The notes below the pieces were generated by a model. That model had not been told where the DNA came from. It did not search any database and saw only the letters and a list, made by a program, of their open reading frames with translations. Made by a program: the position numbers and the translations under genes. A stretch of DNA of 64,000 nt from Alternaria dauci (taxonomy: Eukaryota > Ascomycota > Dothideomycetes > Pleosporales > Pleosporaceae): assembly GCF_042100115.1 (NCBI RefSeq), contig NC_091277.1, forward strand, positions 434,001 to 498,000. Reading direction: 5' to 3'. Below, piece after piece: positions 1 through 10,508 of the stretch (its first letter is position 1; every line of letters starts with the position of its first letter).

Positions 1-314
1 ATCTTGTCAACTGAAAGAACAGACTATCGCGACAGTCTAGGCGGCGGCGTGGTGTTGCGGCTCGCGCTCCGTAAGCGGTGACGGCGTTCTGCCCCTCAGG
101 ACTCCACAGCACCCGCCCTGACAGCTGGGCAACCATTGTTTGCTTGTCCTTTCACAACAGTTGAGTCGCCAACTGTTTCCCCACGAAACCCACACCGTGC
201 AGAGGCACCCACACCCGCTTAAAATCATCAGCCCGGCCAACGCGGACTGTTGGGCTTCTGATACCCCGCGAACTCAGCTCTCCAAACCGCAGCCGGGGAC
301 ACGTCCGCGACACC
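1..314. other. Upstream spacer before the first gene
   Basis: No convincing coding sequence is seen. The short open frames here overlap each other and show no family resemblance. The stretch probably holds the promoter and 5' leader of the E2 gene that starts at 315, and possibly the far end of an upstream neighbour. Confidence 0.6.
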
Positions 315-1683
315 ATGTCGAACCAGAGCATTCTGAGAATCACCCGCGAACTGGGCGAGATTCAGCGTGGCTCCGACCTCTCCATAGCCGTTGCCTGTCG
401 CGACATCGACGTGCGCCATGTTCGGGCACTAATCATCGGCCCACCTGACACCCCATACGAGTTTGGCTTCTTTGAATTCGCGGTCAAGTTCACCCGAGAC
501 TACCCAACAAAGGCGCCGAGTGTGACAGCTATCACTACACATGGTGGGCGCACACGCTTCAACCCCAACATCTACGCGGGCGGGAAGGTGTGCCTGTCAA
601 TCCTTGGGTAGGTTTGCCGGAAGCACGCAACTTGGGCATACGCTAATAAGACGCAGCACATGGCGGGGAGAGCGTGGGGAAGAATGGTCGTCTGCCCAGG
701 GACTCGAGTCCATCCTCATCTCTATCCAGAGTCTCATGTCCAGCAACCCATATGAGAACGAGCCTGGTTTCGAAGACGCAAACTCGGACTACGACAAGAA
801 GAACCAAGAAGCTTATGTTGACAAGATCCGCCACGAATCCTTACGTATATCGGTCATAGACCGGCTTGAGGAGTACCTGGGCATCAGCTGGGGGAGGGCG
901 GGCCCAACCGTCTACAACGCGGAAGAGGACTATCAGTCTAGCAGGGACGACGCGCCGTTTGAACCCTTCAAGGACCTCTGCAAGCGACGCTTCCTATGGT
1001 ACTACCAGTCGTATCTGGCTCGTGTGGACGAGGCGGCGAAGAAGAACAAGGATGGCGACCGATTCGAGAAGATGCCCTTTGAGGGACCCGGCAACGCAAT
1101 GGAGGGCACATTCCAGTACACACAACTCCGAGAGCGGCTTGTAAAGATCTTCGAGACGCTCAACAAGGAGATGGAGGCTTGGGCTGCCGAGGGAATGGCC
1201 GCTGTCAAGAAGGAGATGAGCATCGCCAACAATCTCCAGCGCCAGTACGAGCAGATCATCGAAAAGTACAAGAAGCAAGATGCCGTTACGCTGGACCTTG
1301 ATCTGGTGGATAAAAATCCATTCGTGTGGCAGCTGGTCCTCTTTGGCAGGCCTATGACCAACCTAGACGGCGGCATGTTCAGAATCATGCTGTACATCAG
1401 CCCGAAGTTTCCTGAAGTCCTACCCCGCGTGAGGTTCGAGACACCAGTTCTTTACCACCACCGCGTGTCACCTGATGGTATTCTCTGCTACGACGCTGCC
1501 CGCAAGGATGACATGCGATCGCACATCGAGGCTATTATTGCTGCTATCGAGGAGGAGTCGCCTGCATACGACCCGCGTACGCTGGTAAACCCTGAGGCTG
1601 CGAAGCTCTTCTGGGGTACACCAGAGGAGAAGAAGCTCTACAACCGCAAACTTAGGCGGTCCGCACAAGAGAGTGCTGAGTAA
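315..1683 (+). CDS. Tandem-UBC ubiquitin-conjugating enzyme (UBE2Z-like E2)
   Basis: Exons 315-607 and 657-1683 (49-nt intron, donor GTAGGT) give 439 residues. The intron restores the E2 core by joining CLSILG to TWRGERG. The first UBC fold covers roughly residues 1-160: the motif FNPNIYAGGKVCLSIL places the catalytic cysteine at about Cys93, with NPN where most E2s have HPN, followed by a long helix region with LISIQSLMSSNPYENEPGFE. This order matches the UBE2Z/USE1 class. A charged, helical linker follows. The last ~130 residues form a second UBC-like fold with HHRVSPDGILCY (Cys at about 375). UBE2Z-class E2s take ubiquitin or ubiquitin-like proteins from E1; whether the second fold is catalytic is unknown. 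ERG26 follows on the same strand, with no sign of co-regulation. The E2 assignment is firm; the substrate is not known. Confidence 0.88.
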
Positions 1684-2122
1684 GTTCGTGGTCAAGTGAG
1701 GCTAAGATGCTTGTTGACAGCCGTGTAGGTCCTGTTACTAAGAGGAACAAAGTGGAGTAACGATATAACGGCCGACTTTATCAGACATGATATTACATGA
1801 TACCCCAAGTCAGACCCCGTGGTCCTGGCTTGCATTATATGGCGTTTAGTAGGGATTCTGGGCACAGCAGCATCGGTAACGGCGTTAGTCATCAATGACA
1901 TACTATTTCATTGGGGTGTGATATCAGAAGTCGAATTCATATGTGCTTGACGATTGACATGTGAGACTCGCCTGTGCATACGGCGCTTTACGCGCAGAGT
2001 TTGGCCGTTGAGACCCTGAACGGCGCTAATCCAGGCCCCCGGATTTATGTCGGTCCATCTCTCTCCGCAAAACAACTCCCTGATCGCTGCACCCCAATTG
2101 CGCCGTCAAAGCATCGCTCAAC
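1684..2122. other. Intergenic spacer
   Basis: This is 439 bases between the E2 stop and the ERG26 start. It would hold the E2 terminator region and the ERG26 promoter. No further gene or repeat is seen. Confidence 0.6.
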
Positions 2123-3300
2123 ATGCCGAACAACTCAGAAACGATTCAATCGCTCGGAAAGGTGCTTGTCGTTGGCGGTTGCGGCTTCCTTGGGAGCCAC
2201 ATTGTCAGCTTCATTGTCAACCGTCACCCCAAGACGCAAGTCGCAGTCCTCGATCTACGAACCAACTCGAATCGCAACTCCAGCCCGACCGTATCCTACC
2301 ACGATGGCGATATCACAGACGCTGCTGCCATGGAAGCGCTGTTCTCTCAGGTGAAGCCCGATGCGGTCATCCACACAGCATCTCCACACTTTGATCTGAA
2401 GCCCGAGATTCACGAGAAGGTCAATGTTGGCGGAACCAAGACGCTGCTGAAAGCTGCGCAAGCAGCTGGAGTCAAGGCATTTGTGTATACAAGCTCCGCG
2501 AGTGTTATCCTCGACCACGAGACCGAGCTGATCAATGCGGACGAGAGGTGGCCACTTGTTACTGGCGATGCCCAGCCTGAATACTACACAACCACAAAGG
2601 TAAACATACTAATGTATCGTCTCATCTTCTTCGCTGACTCTTCCTACAGGCATACGCAGAGACAGCCGTCCTCCAAGCCAACCGCAGCCCTGAAAACAAC
2701 CCCAACTTCCTGACCTGCGCCATCCGCCCTGCTGGCATCTTTGGCGAAGGCGATGTACAACTGCTTCCTAAGATGGTCAACGCGTACAAGACGGGCAAGA
2801 CCAAGTTCCAAGTCGGTGAAAACACCAACATGTTCGACTTCACGTACGTTGAGAACGTCGCGTACGGCCATGTCCTCGCCACTCTTGCGCTGCTCCATAC
2901 GCACAAACGCCTGCCTAGCATTCCCCTAGACACGGAGCGCGTCGACGGCGAAGCATTCTTCATCACGAACGGCCAGCCCGTATACTTTTGGGACTTTGCG
3001 CGTACGGTATGGCACGAAGCGGGTGACCGGACACCGTTGAGCAGCGTGTGGCATCTCAGTGCCGACTTCGCGTGGACTGTTGGCGCGATTCTGGAGAATG
3101 TTTTCTGGCTTCTGGGGAAGACGCCTAGCTTGACCCGGGCCCAGGTCAAGTACAGCAGCATGTCGAAATACCACAGCATCAACAAGGCGAGGCAGCGGTT
3201 AGGCTATGAGCCACTTGTCACGCTCGACGAGGGCATCAAGAGGGGTGTGCAGTATATCCTGGAGCAGGACAAGAAGGCTGGCGAGAAGAAGGGCCAGTAG
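2123..3300 (+). CDS. ERG26: Sterol-4-alpha-carboxylate 3-dehydrogenase (decarboxylating)
   Basis: Exons 2123-2599 and 2650-3300 (50-nt intron, GTAAAC...CTACAG) give 375 residues. It is an extended short-chain dehydrogenase of the 3-beta-HSD family: the Rossmann motif VVGGCGFLGSHIV lies near residues 15-27, and the catalytic Y-x3-K is YTTTK, whose Lys is the last codon of exon 1. The second half carries RPAGIFGEGD and DFTYVENVAYGH, typical of Erg26. In ergosterol synthesis Erg26 oxidises and decarboxylates the C-4 carboxyl of the sterol at the ER, in a complex with Erg25, Erg27 and Erg28. A hydrophobic stretch near WTVGAILENVFWLLG could touch the membrane. The length fits fungal Erg26. Other 3-beta-HSD-like enzymes cannot be fully excluded by eye. 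Confidence 0.85.
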
Positions 3301-3585
3301 ACTAGGACGCGTTGAGGTCAGGTCAGTTAGAGACATATCATTCTCCATATTGCAGGTTGTATGTAGCCTTGGTATAATGTAATCACGTGTCACTCAAACG
3401 ACATCCTCCCTGGGAGACGCGAAGATGAGTACACTGTTGTGGTTCTCCAGATGTGGCTAGAACCTCCTCAAAGACCCACTCCCGATTAAGTCAACTTCGT
3501 CGTTCGCGCGCCGTAGCTCCATTGCACCTTCCCAACCCCACGTTCGCCTTCACCCCGCCATCATGGCGCGCAATCACGAAGAAGT
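3301..3585. other. Intergenic spacer with alternative upstream ATG
   Basis: This spacer holds the ERG26 3' end and the start region of the next gene. An ATG at 3563 opens a short frame that ends soon after; it is followed directly by a GTATGT donor-like site, so the 5' end of the next gene may contain another small intron. Confidence 0.4.
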
Positions 3586-5396
3586 ATGTCGCGCCCGCTA
3601 CTTCCCGAGTCCGCATACGCAGCTCTCGGCCTCTCTCCTGAAGCGATCAGTGACCTGATGAATCCCAAGCCACCGCCCCCCGAACCCCCCGAAATCCACG
3701 CGCCGAACCTCCTCCAGAGCGACGAGGACAATGCGCGGCCCATGTCGCCCAACGAGACTTCCATCACGCTGTATGCAGAGCTCCTGCTGCACATACGCAC
3801 CGTCACGCTGTTTGCCTCGCTGCGCACAAATTTCTCGCGCTCAACCGATGCGAAGCTGTCGAGCGACGGGTCTTACATTACCGTGTCGCACGAGGGCCAG
3901 TCTGCGTCGATACGGCTGCCTGTCAACATCGAGGGTGGAGGAGAGGCCGCGCTCGAACTTCCATCACAGCCCCCGACCAAGGAACTTACACTGCGTCTCC
4001 AACTCGAAGAGCGCGAAGGAAGTGACCTCCTGGGCGCACTGCAGCGCGAGGACCGGCAGGCCAATATTGTGCCGTGGGATGGCGCTTCACTCAATGACGC
4101 ACAGGATGTGGAGATTACGTGCAAGAGCTGCGAAAGTGTGATTGTAGCCAAGGGGAAGATTCGGCAGTGGAAAGACTTGCCTAATGAGAACTGGGCCGAG
4201 ATGATGGACTTTTGGCATTGCCATAAGCCGGATGAACACCACTTGCATGATCATAATCACGACGAAGTTGTTGGGCAGAAAGGGTATGCGGCTGGCAATC
4301 GCTTGCGGGCGATAGATGGGACAGGCTTTGTTGATCTGGCGAGTTTCTTACTCGCGGAGCAGGACTGTGATGGCGCACAGGTAAGCTTTGCTCTTCCTCC
4401 TTATTCCATCGTTTTCGTGACAATGGGCGCAAAGAAGGCGAACTCGCCCTCTCAATGGCATCATCGTCGATACAAGCTCCCTAAATTAAAATGCTCATAC
4501 ACGTGCTCTCCCGCGCCGGATGTATCCTCTTCCTTAGGTCGATGGATTGCCGGCGCTGGTGGGTTGACGGCCTGGCGTTTCACTGTCTCTATACCCTTAG
4601 ACCCTTGGGATTGGCAGGTTTAGCCAAGGCTACATCTTCATGCATTGTTGTTTATGTCTATTTCGAGTCGTCCGTTCGTACTGACATGACACAGATGTCT
4701 TCCAAACAAGAATCAGGGCTGCAGACAGACCTGATCCGATGCGCGCATTGCGACCACACAATCGGCACCCAGGATCCTGCTACCTCCGGTTGGCGCATAC
4801 GAAAGTGGGCCATCGGCATAAGATCCATGTCCCCGTCCACAACACCCACATCCGCCACCACTCCAACTACCTATACAGTCCAGAAATGGATAACAGCCCG
4901 CCTGCTCCACCTAATCGACAATACCGGCCTCCGCAAATTCCACGTTCACACCCCTGCCCCCAACCTTTCCAAAGAGGATGAACTCATACCTTCCCTTCTG
5001 ATCTGGGTCTTTACTCCAGATCTCCTCTTCTCATCTTCCATACCCACGCCTGGTCGCCTCGATCCCACACGTACAATGAAGATTTTCTACAAGAAGCAGA
5101 CCTGGCAAGCTTTGAAGCCAGGCGAGCCAGAGAGTGCGCAGATAGAGGATGTGGAGATGCCTGACGAGTTGTATGAGGAGTTGGAAAGCGCGCTCGAAAA
5201 GAGTCAGAGGTTGTTGCCACCGACTGCGAAGAAGTTCCAGGGGTGGGACGTGGGGCTGCTGGAGAGGTTTGAGGTGCTGGAGGCTGGGATGGGGAACGTG
5301 GACGGGGAGGATGGTGAGAAGTTGGGTGGCAGTAAGAAGGAGAAACCGGGTGGGAATGGATTGGGTTGTGAGATACCATCGGAAGATGTTGATTGA
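3586..5396 (+). CDS. IPA1: HECT-type E3-like / E2-binding protein (UBE3D / Ipa1 family)
   Basis: Exons 3586-4380 and 4695-5396 give 498 residues. The 314-nt intron (GTAAGC...ACACAG) is long for this window but joins the parts in the order seen in the family. Family marks are a first Cys pair in ITCKSCESVIV (about residues 176-186), then LPNENWAEMMDFWHCHKPD, a His-rich loop, and a second Cys pair in IRCAHCDHTIG at the start of exon 2. Human UBE3D binds the E2 UBCH10, and yeast Ipa1 is needed for mRNA cleavage and polyadenylation. The C-terminus is acidic then Gly/Lys-rich. The start is uncertain: Met at 3586, Met at 3658, or a spliced start from 3563 are all possible. Family call fairly sure; biochemical role inferred. 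Confidence 0.75.
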
Positions 5397-6499
5397 GGAT
5401 ATTTTATGAAGTTAATGACCATGCACGTATACAAGTTCTGTTTCAGTCTTACATAGTTCCAAAATACTTCACTTGAGAATGTCTGTTCGCATGGTTGTGG
5501 AAACTGCGAGTAAATTGTCAAGCTGTATGATTCCGGTATCCTCAGGCGGCGAGTAGTGCATGGCAAGTTTTCCTGTATGAATTGCAGCCGCCTTCACATG
5601 GCTGGTAGTACAACCACAAGCCCTCCGGCGAGACTTCCATCTGACTGAGACCGCCCGTGAGCGTGCTTCCAGTAGCAATCAATAGCGCCTACCAGGTCAA
5701 ATGCCGGCGGCGTCGAGACTAATAAAAGGTTTTCGCTGGATCCAAAGTACTTCCGTTTGGATTTATCGGAATTCCATTTAGCGTTGGGTAGAGTACTGTA
5801 GAGTTATCGTCCAGAAGCTCAACTGCTCGTGGAGGATAGGTAAGAGAGCATCTTTGCATCAGAAACTTACGCCCATCTGCCGAGAAAGTGATGATTTGAG
5901 ATGGCCTAGCTAGGTCCAGATCGTAGACCACTTGAAGTCGGGAGCAAGTGCGCCAGCGAGGCACGCAGCGCGAGACGAATGCTTACAGTGACAACGAGAA
6001 AAGCTGGGTTGAAATTGCACTTCTGACATCACAACCAGACGAAAACAGCAATTCCTTTTCCACCAAGTTTCTTATTTCTACCTATTCTACACTATCTGAT
6101 GATCTCTACCACAGCCGTAAGACTCCGTAAATAGGTGGCCACAAAGAAGGAGTTTGGGGGGAGATCGAAATCAGTCGCTAGAGGAAGAAGACGAGAGGAA
6201 GAGAGAAAACCCGCATCAAACAAAGATCCTTTGTTTTTTTCTGAGGTTTTCTGTTCTGTTGTGTTGGAGGCAACCATTGGTCCACACCAGTGTGGCAGAG
6301 TGAAGAAAAGGCCAGGCCTTGAATGCATGCCAACATATCTTCATGGTATCCTCCTCTTGTCATAACAGTCGTAATCGCTGTTCAGAAAAACAAGTGTCCA
6401 GACGCCCGCTCAATGGAAAATTACTCCGTCTGTATAGGTACAAGATGGGAAAAACGACTATACAAGTGTCCACTAATCGTATGCAATGCAGTGTATGAA
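5397..6499. other. Intergenic region with a possible WD40 relic
   Basis: This is 1.1 kb between convergent genes. It holds 3' ends and one short stretch of protein-like minus-strand sequence, listed separately at 5719-6090. Nothing else recognisable is seen. Confidence 0.5.
5719..6090 (-). pseudogene. Possible remnant of a WD40-repeat protein
   Basis: On the minus strand a short frame reads VVYDLDLARPSQIITFSADG, which resembles one WD40 blade as found at the end of fungal NACHT-WD40 proteins. Upstream, a second short frame ending SAISTQLFSLSL could join it through a GTAAGC donor near 5993 and a CAAG acceptor near 5940. No start codon, no further blades and no full domain are present. It may be a gene scrap or chance. 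Confidence 0.22.
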
Positions 6500-8932
6500 T
6501 TACTGCGGGTTTCCATAGCCCATGAAGGTCAAATCATCCAACGTGGTGGTGGGTTCGGCATACAAGTTGTCGAATTGCCCCCCAAGCTGGTTGAAATCAG
6601 GGAAGAAGTTGGACGTGTTGTTGAACGCCATCTGGCTAGGCGGCGCGGTATCAAACAACGTGAAGTCCTCAGTGGGGCGAGTGAAGCCCTGCATGGTCAT
6701 ATCCATGTCACCGCTGAAACCCTCATCCATGTGTGGCGAGAAGAGGGTAACGTCGGGCTGAGCCATCGGTGATAGGTGATGTGGGAGACCATTTATCGTG
6801 CTGTTGGTTGTGAATGGCAGCGGTGCGTAGTCAAACGCCGTGCTCATTGGAGTTGGCTGCTGGAAGCCGGTGTTGAAATTTGCGTTCAAGTCACAGGCGT
6901 TGTAGACGTCGTTGTGGTTGATGTGAGTATCTTCTGGCGTCACAGCATCAACAAAGGATGTGGGCTCAACGGGCGAATGTCCAGACGAGTAGGTAAAGTG
7001 AGAGCCATCGGTTGTGATCGAGTCACGGCGGAAGTCATCCTGGAAACCTTGGTGGCTCAAAGCTGGCGTGTTAACGCCATAGAAGTCAAAGTTGTCGATC
7101 ATGGGCACTTGTGGCGATGGAATGAATGGCGTGATGGGTGTAGTCATGGTCGCCGACATTGGTGTGCTGATGAAGGGAGTAAGAGGGGTGGTCGGGCTGT
7201 TCTCGCTGCCAGTAGGGCCCTTCTTGCGACCGTTGCTCTTGGAGCGAACGTACTCCCAGCCATGAGCCTTCTCCATGTGCTGCTTACAGTTGGACTCACG
7301 CTTTGAGGCGTACGAGCATGGCGGATAGAGACACTTGTACTGGGCAGGAGCAGCAGAGTGCTTGTCGTTCATATGCCTGTCACGCTCCTTCTCAGTTGGC
7401 CAGCCAAGATCAAAGTACTTGCAGTTCTTCTCAGAGCACTTCCACGGGCGCGAGTGGGTCTTCTCGTGCTTGGTCAGATCGCATGGTCGCTTGAACTCCT
7501 TCTTGCAGTCACGGCAAATGTGCATCACATCTCCTGGCTTCTCGGACTTGCGGCGGCGTGCCATGGAGCGGGTGACTTCATCCTCGTCCATGCTGTCCTC
7601 GGAGGCGTTTGAAAGACGGCGCTTGATCCTAAACGCTTTTGAGGCATCTTCCGAGATGGGCACGACTTTGCCGTTCTTCTCCCGGACTAGCTCGACAGGA
7701 CGGCCGTTGTGGCTGATGCCACCACGGAGGGTGATCTTCTCATCGCTATGGACCATCTGATTAGTGCGGGCGAAAAGAAAGTCGGCGGCGCGGTCATACC
7801 GTGAGTAATCCATGTCGTCGAGGTCTTCGCCTTTGGATTCTTTTTCTCGTGTAGCAGCCATGATTGAAGCGTATCGTCTAATCTGTTCCATCAAATCGAG
7901 GAAGTAGCCGTCAGTATAAGGGCGGTCGGTGGGTAGTCGCTGGTCTTGTTCGGAGATGTACTGGACGGTCGTAGCCAAGAGTTGGATTGATCGTTCGCAG
8001 AAACGAGTGTACGAGTCCGGAGTAGCCGACAGGTCCTTTAAACCACGAAAAATGCAATAAGCTACTGCATTTTGAGAAAGACAACGGGTGGATCCACTTA
8101 CCGGTGCGAGGAATATGAGGGTCTTCTCGAGGTCACGGAGGTTTCGGATGTTCTTCTCACCTATGCGTCGGGGAACGTCCTTGACAAGCGAGTGGAAGTC
8201 TTTGAGGGACTCCTCGGCGAGAATGGGCTTGACGATGAAGTCGTGAATCTGCTTGCACGTGTACTCGCCAAGCACGTGATCCTCTTCTGGAGAACCGAGC
8301 GCAGAGAAGGACCTAGTGACAGCCGAGTGCGTTGAGCTGATTGAGGTGCTGATGGATTCACGGACGCTCGAGCGCTGAGTGCGAATCTCGTCTTTATATA
8401 TGTTAGAATGCGGGGCGTTCTTATCCAAGACAGGCGGCTGCAGTGACTCCTTACCGTACTTTGATCCACTGATGCTGGAACCCAGACCGCTGTCGGAAGC
8501 GTGGTCGTGGGGGCTGCGTTGAGCTGCAGTAGGCTTTGGGTCAATGTCCATTGGGGTGTGGTCCAATGAGGCGCTGTCGAGGACAAAGCTCGGGACAGGA
8601 AGAACCTCCGGGTCGTTGAGCAGGTTAGAGGCGGCAGCAGCACTCTTATGGCCAGCGACCCGCGCCTCGAAGTCCTTGAGCAGGTTGGTGACGCGACGCA
8701 CGCTAGGGTCTTGGATGGAGTCGTTGACTAGCTCCTCTAGTCGCTCAGTGCTGGTCGGTGAGCGGCGGGGCATCAAGTATCGGTCGATGTCGCAGATGTC
8801 GGACGATATGTGGGTTGGCGACGAGAAAGTACCGCTCTTCCGGAGCTGCATGCCATGGGTGCTGAGAGGGGAGGCGGAGCCCTTAAGAGGACGGCGGCGG
8901 GGATGACGGTTCTGGTCGTGGGGTGCAGACAT
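6500..8932 (-). CDS. Fungal C2H2 zinc-finger transcription factor
   Basis: The frame is open for 810 residues without splicing, but two canonical introns with no stop and lengths divisible by three sit inside it: 8392-8454 (63 nt, GTAAGG, CTAAC branch, AAAG) and 8036-8101 (66 nt, GTAAGT...AAAG). Splicing gives exons 8455-8932, 8102-8391 and 6500-8035, a 767-residue protein. The N-terminal half is Ser-rich and disordered, followed by a helical region. A basic patch (MARRRKSEK) precedes a zinc-finger block: CRDCKKEFKRPCDLTKHEKTH, a finger with DRHMNDKH, and CLYPPCSYASKRESNCKQH with a final HGWEYVRSK. The C-terminal 200 residues are Pro/Thr/Asn-rich, activation-domain-like. A nuclear, DNA-binding regulator is clear; I cannot name the ortholog or its targets. 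Confidence 0.85.
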   Translation of the reverse strand: MSAPHDQNRHPRRRPLKGSASPLSTHGMQLRKSGTFSSPTHISSDICDIDRYLMPRRSPTSTERLEELVNDSIQDPSVRRVTNLLKDFEARVAGHKSAAAASNLLNDPEVLPVPSFVLDSASLDHTPMDIDPKPTAAQRSPHDHASDSGLGSSISGSKYGKESLQPPVLDKNAPHSNIYKDEIRTQRSSVRESISTSISSTHSAVTRSFSALGSPEEDHVLGEYTCKQIHDFIVKPILAEESLKDFHSLVKDVPRRIGEKNIRNLRDLEKTLIFLAPVSGSTRCLSQNAVAYCIFRGLKDLSATPDSYTRFCERSIQLLATTVQYISEQDQRLPTDRPYTDGYFLDLMEQIRRYASIMAATREKESKGEDLDDMDYSRYDRAADFLFARTNQMVHSDEKITLRGGISHNGRPVELVREKNGKVVPISEDASKAFRIKRRLSNASEDSMDEDEVTRSMARRRKSEKPGDVMHICRDCKKEFKRPCDLTKHEKTHSRPWKCSEKNCKYFDLGWPTEKERDRHMNDKHSAAPAQYKCLYPPCSYASKRESNCKQHMEKAHGWEYVRSKSNGRKKGPTGSENSPTTPLTPFISTPMSATMTTPITPFIPSPQVPMIDNFDFYGVNTPALSHQGFQDDFRRDSITTDGSHFTYSSGHSPVEPTSFVDAVTPEDTHINHNDVYNACDLNANFNTGFQQPTPMSTAFDYAPLPFTTNSTINGLPHHLSPMAQPDVTLFSPHMDEGFSGDMDMTMQGFTRPTEDFTLFDTAPPSQMAFNNTSNFFPDFNQLGGQFDNLYAEPTTTLDDLTFMGYGNPQ

Positions 8933-10508
8933 GATGAGCTATGACTGGTCGTAGTACCGGTTGAAGTGGGAAAGGCGGCCTCAGGTGAGTCACGGACTGC
9001 ACGACTCCCCAAACCCGGCGAACCAAAAGGACCAAGTGTGAGTGGTTATCGAAGCCCAGATCACGTTTTCATTGACCGGGGATAGGGGGATCTTTGCGGC
9101 CGCGGAAGCTAGCAAATGATAGGCTGGAGGAACAAGAGAGACGAAGAGGGGGATAGGTAAAGGGCGCTGGGTCCTTCTTGTCAAGTGTCGGAGGAGAAAG
9201 TGCTGGTATATAGGAAGGCGCAGCACGTGGAGTAAGACGGGCGGCGAGCGGCAAAGATGCACAAGGGCGGCGGGTCTGCGGTGCAAAAAGACGAGGAGGA
9301 AGGGAGGCCTGAGGACTGAGATTTGAAGCAAGAAGAGAGATATCGAGCAGCGCGGGCTGGGGGGGGGATAGGTGGTTCAAGAGGGAAGGAACGGCATGTC
9401 GTCGCTGCGAGTGGAGTCCACCTCCAGGCAGCAGTGCACGGACACTTGACGTTCCGCGTAGGTCAGCCCCTGCTCGGATCCTGAATACGAGCGGCATGCC
9501 ATTATTCGTCCTCCGGCACAATACCACTCGACCTGTCACCTGTACCTCGGCCGCATCTTTGGCATACGCAATGGCGTGGACATGCAGTGCGAGAGTTATC
9601 GTGTCCTTCACCGCAAACACTTGTATGGTGAAAGGCGCGCAATCACCACCAGACTGCGAGAATTGGCTTCGATCCAGCGGTGACTTAGACCCTTGCAAGA
9701 AACCGGTCAACCCTAAGAAGCGCAGGAACGGCTGCTAGCGCATGCTTATCACTGGTGAATGGCGTCAGGCGCCCTATGGGTGGAGGCGTGCAAAGGACGA
9801 CAGGGCTGTGCATACATGGAGCCACCTCGCCATCCTCACCACTTCTGGTGGACCGGCAACCAAGACGACTAAGACGTCGCTACTGATAAAGCCGCCGTCC
9901 CCGCTCCCTGGAACTGCACAAATGCGCACGTCGTACTACCCGCTATTCCGTCGTTGCGCAAACCACCGTGTCCTGATGTTCTGGGTGTCGGCGCATACGT
10001 ATGCCGCATCCTTCCATTGGGCGAGTAGCACAGCACGCCTCTCACCGGAATCGTGGGGGCCAGAAACACGTCGTCAACCTGCATGTGATGGTAGGGCTGC
10101 GCATGCATTGCTGCGAGACATGTTGATATTGAGGGAGTCGCCATTATAAGATGCATGGCGGGGTACTCCGCGACTAAATACAGGTGTGTGGTTGTCTCAT
10201 TCTTTGCATGCCTTTGCCACCCCCAGGTGTTGGCTTCCACCCTCTCTCACGACTCACTGCGGACAAAAGCCGGGTACAGGATCGTGAGTGTGCTTGCCGC
10301 TCTTCGCAGTGACGCTATACCACCTTTACATTTGGTCGACCTGTCTCTGCGAGCTGCTCCTCTCATCTCGACATGCAGTGGTGCTCATTTCTTTGGCAAA
10401 AGCACGCAATGATAAATGCTCATCTATATACACTACTCTGAAGAAGCCATCTTTTTCTATTCTAAACTGCATATTCGTACTTCGAGAGTACAACCGCCTC
10501 ATTATCCG
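8933..10508. other. Long spacer upstream of the transcription factor
   Basis: This is about 1.6 kb. The part next to the zinc-finger gene is pyrimidine/purine-biased and probably carries its promoter and 5' leader. A 213-residue minus-strand frame at 9069-9710 is low in complexity and is not taken as a gene. No repeat or RNA gene is seen. Confidence 0.55.

Noticed and set aside
9069..9710. 213-codon minus-strand frame upstream of the zinc-finger gene
   Set aside because: Low-complexity Pro/Leu/Ser/Arg composition with no domain; better explained as leader and promoter sequence.
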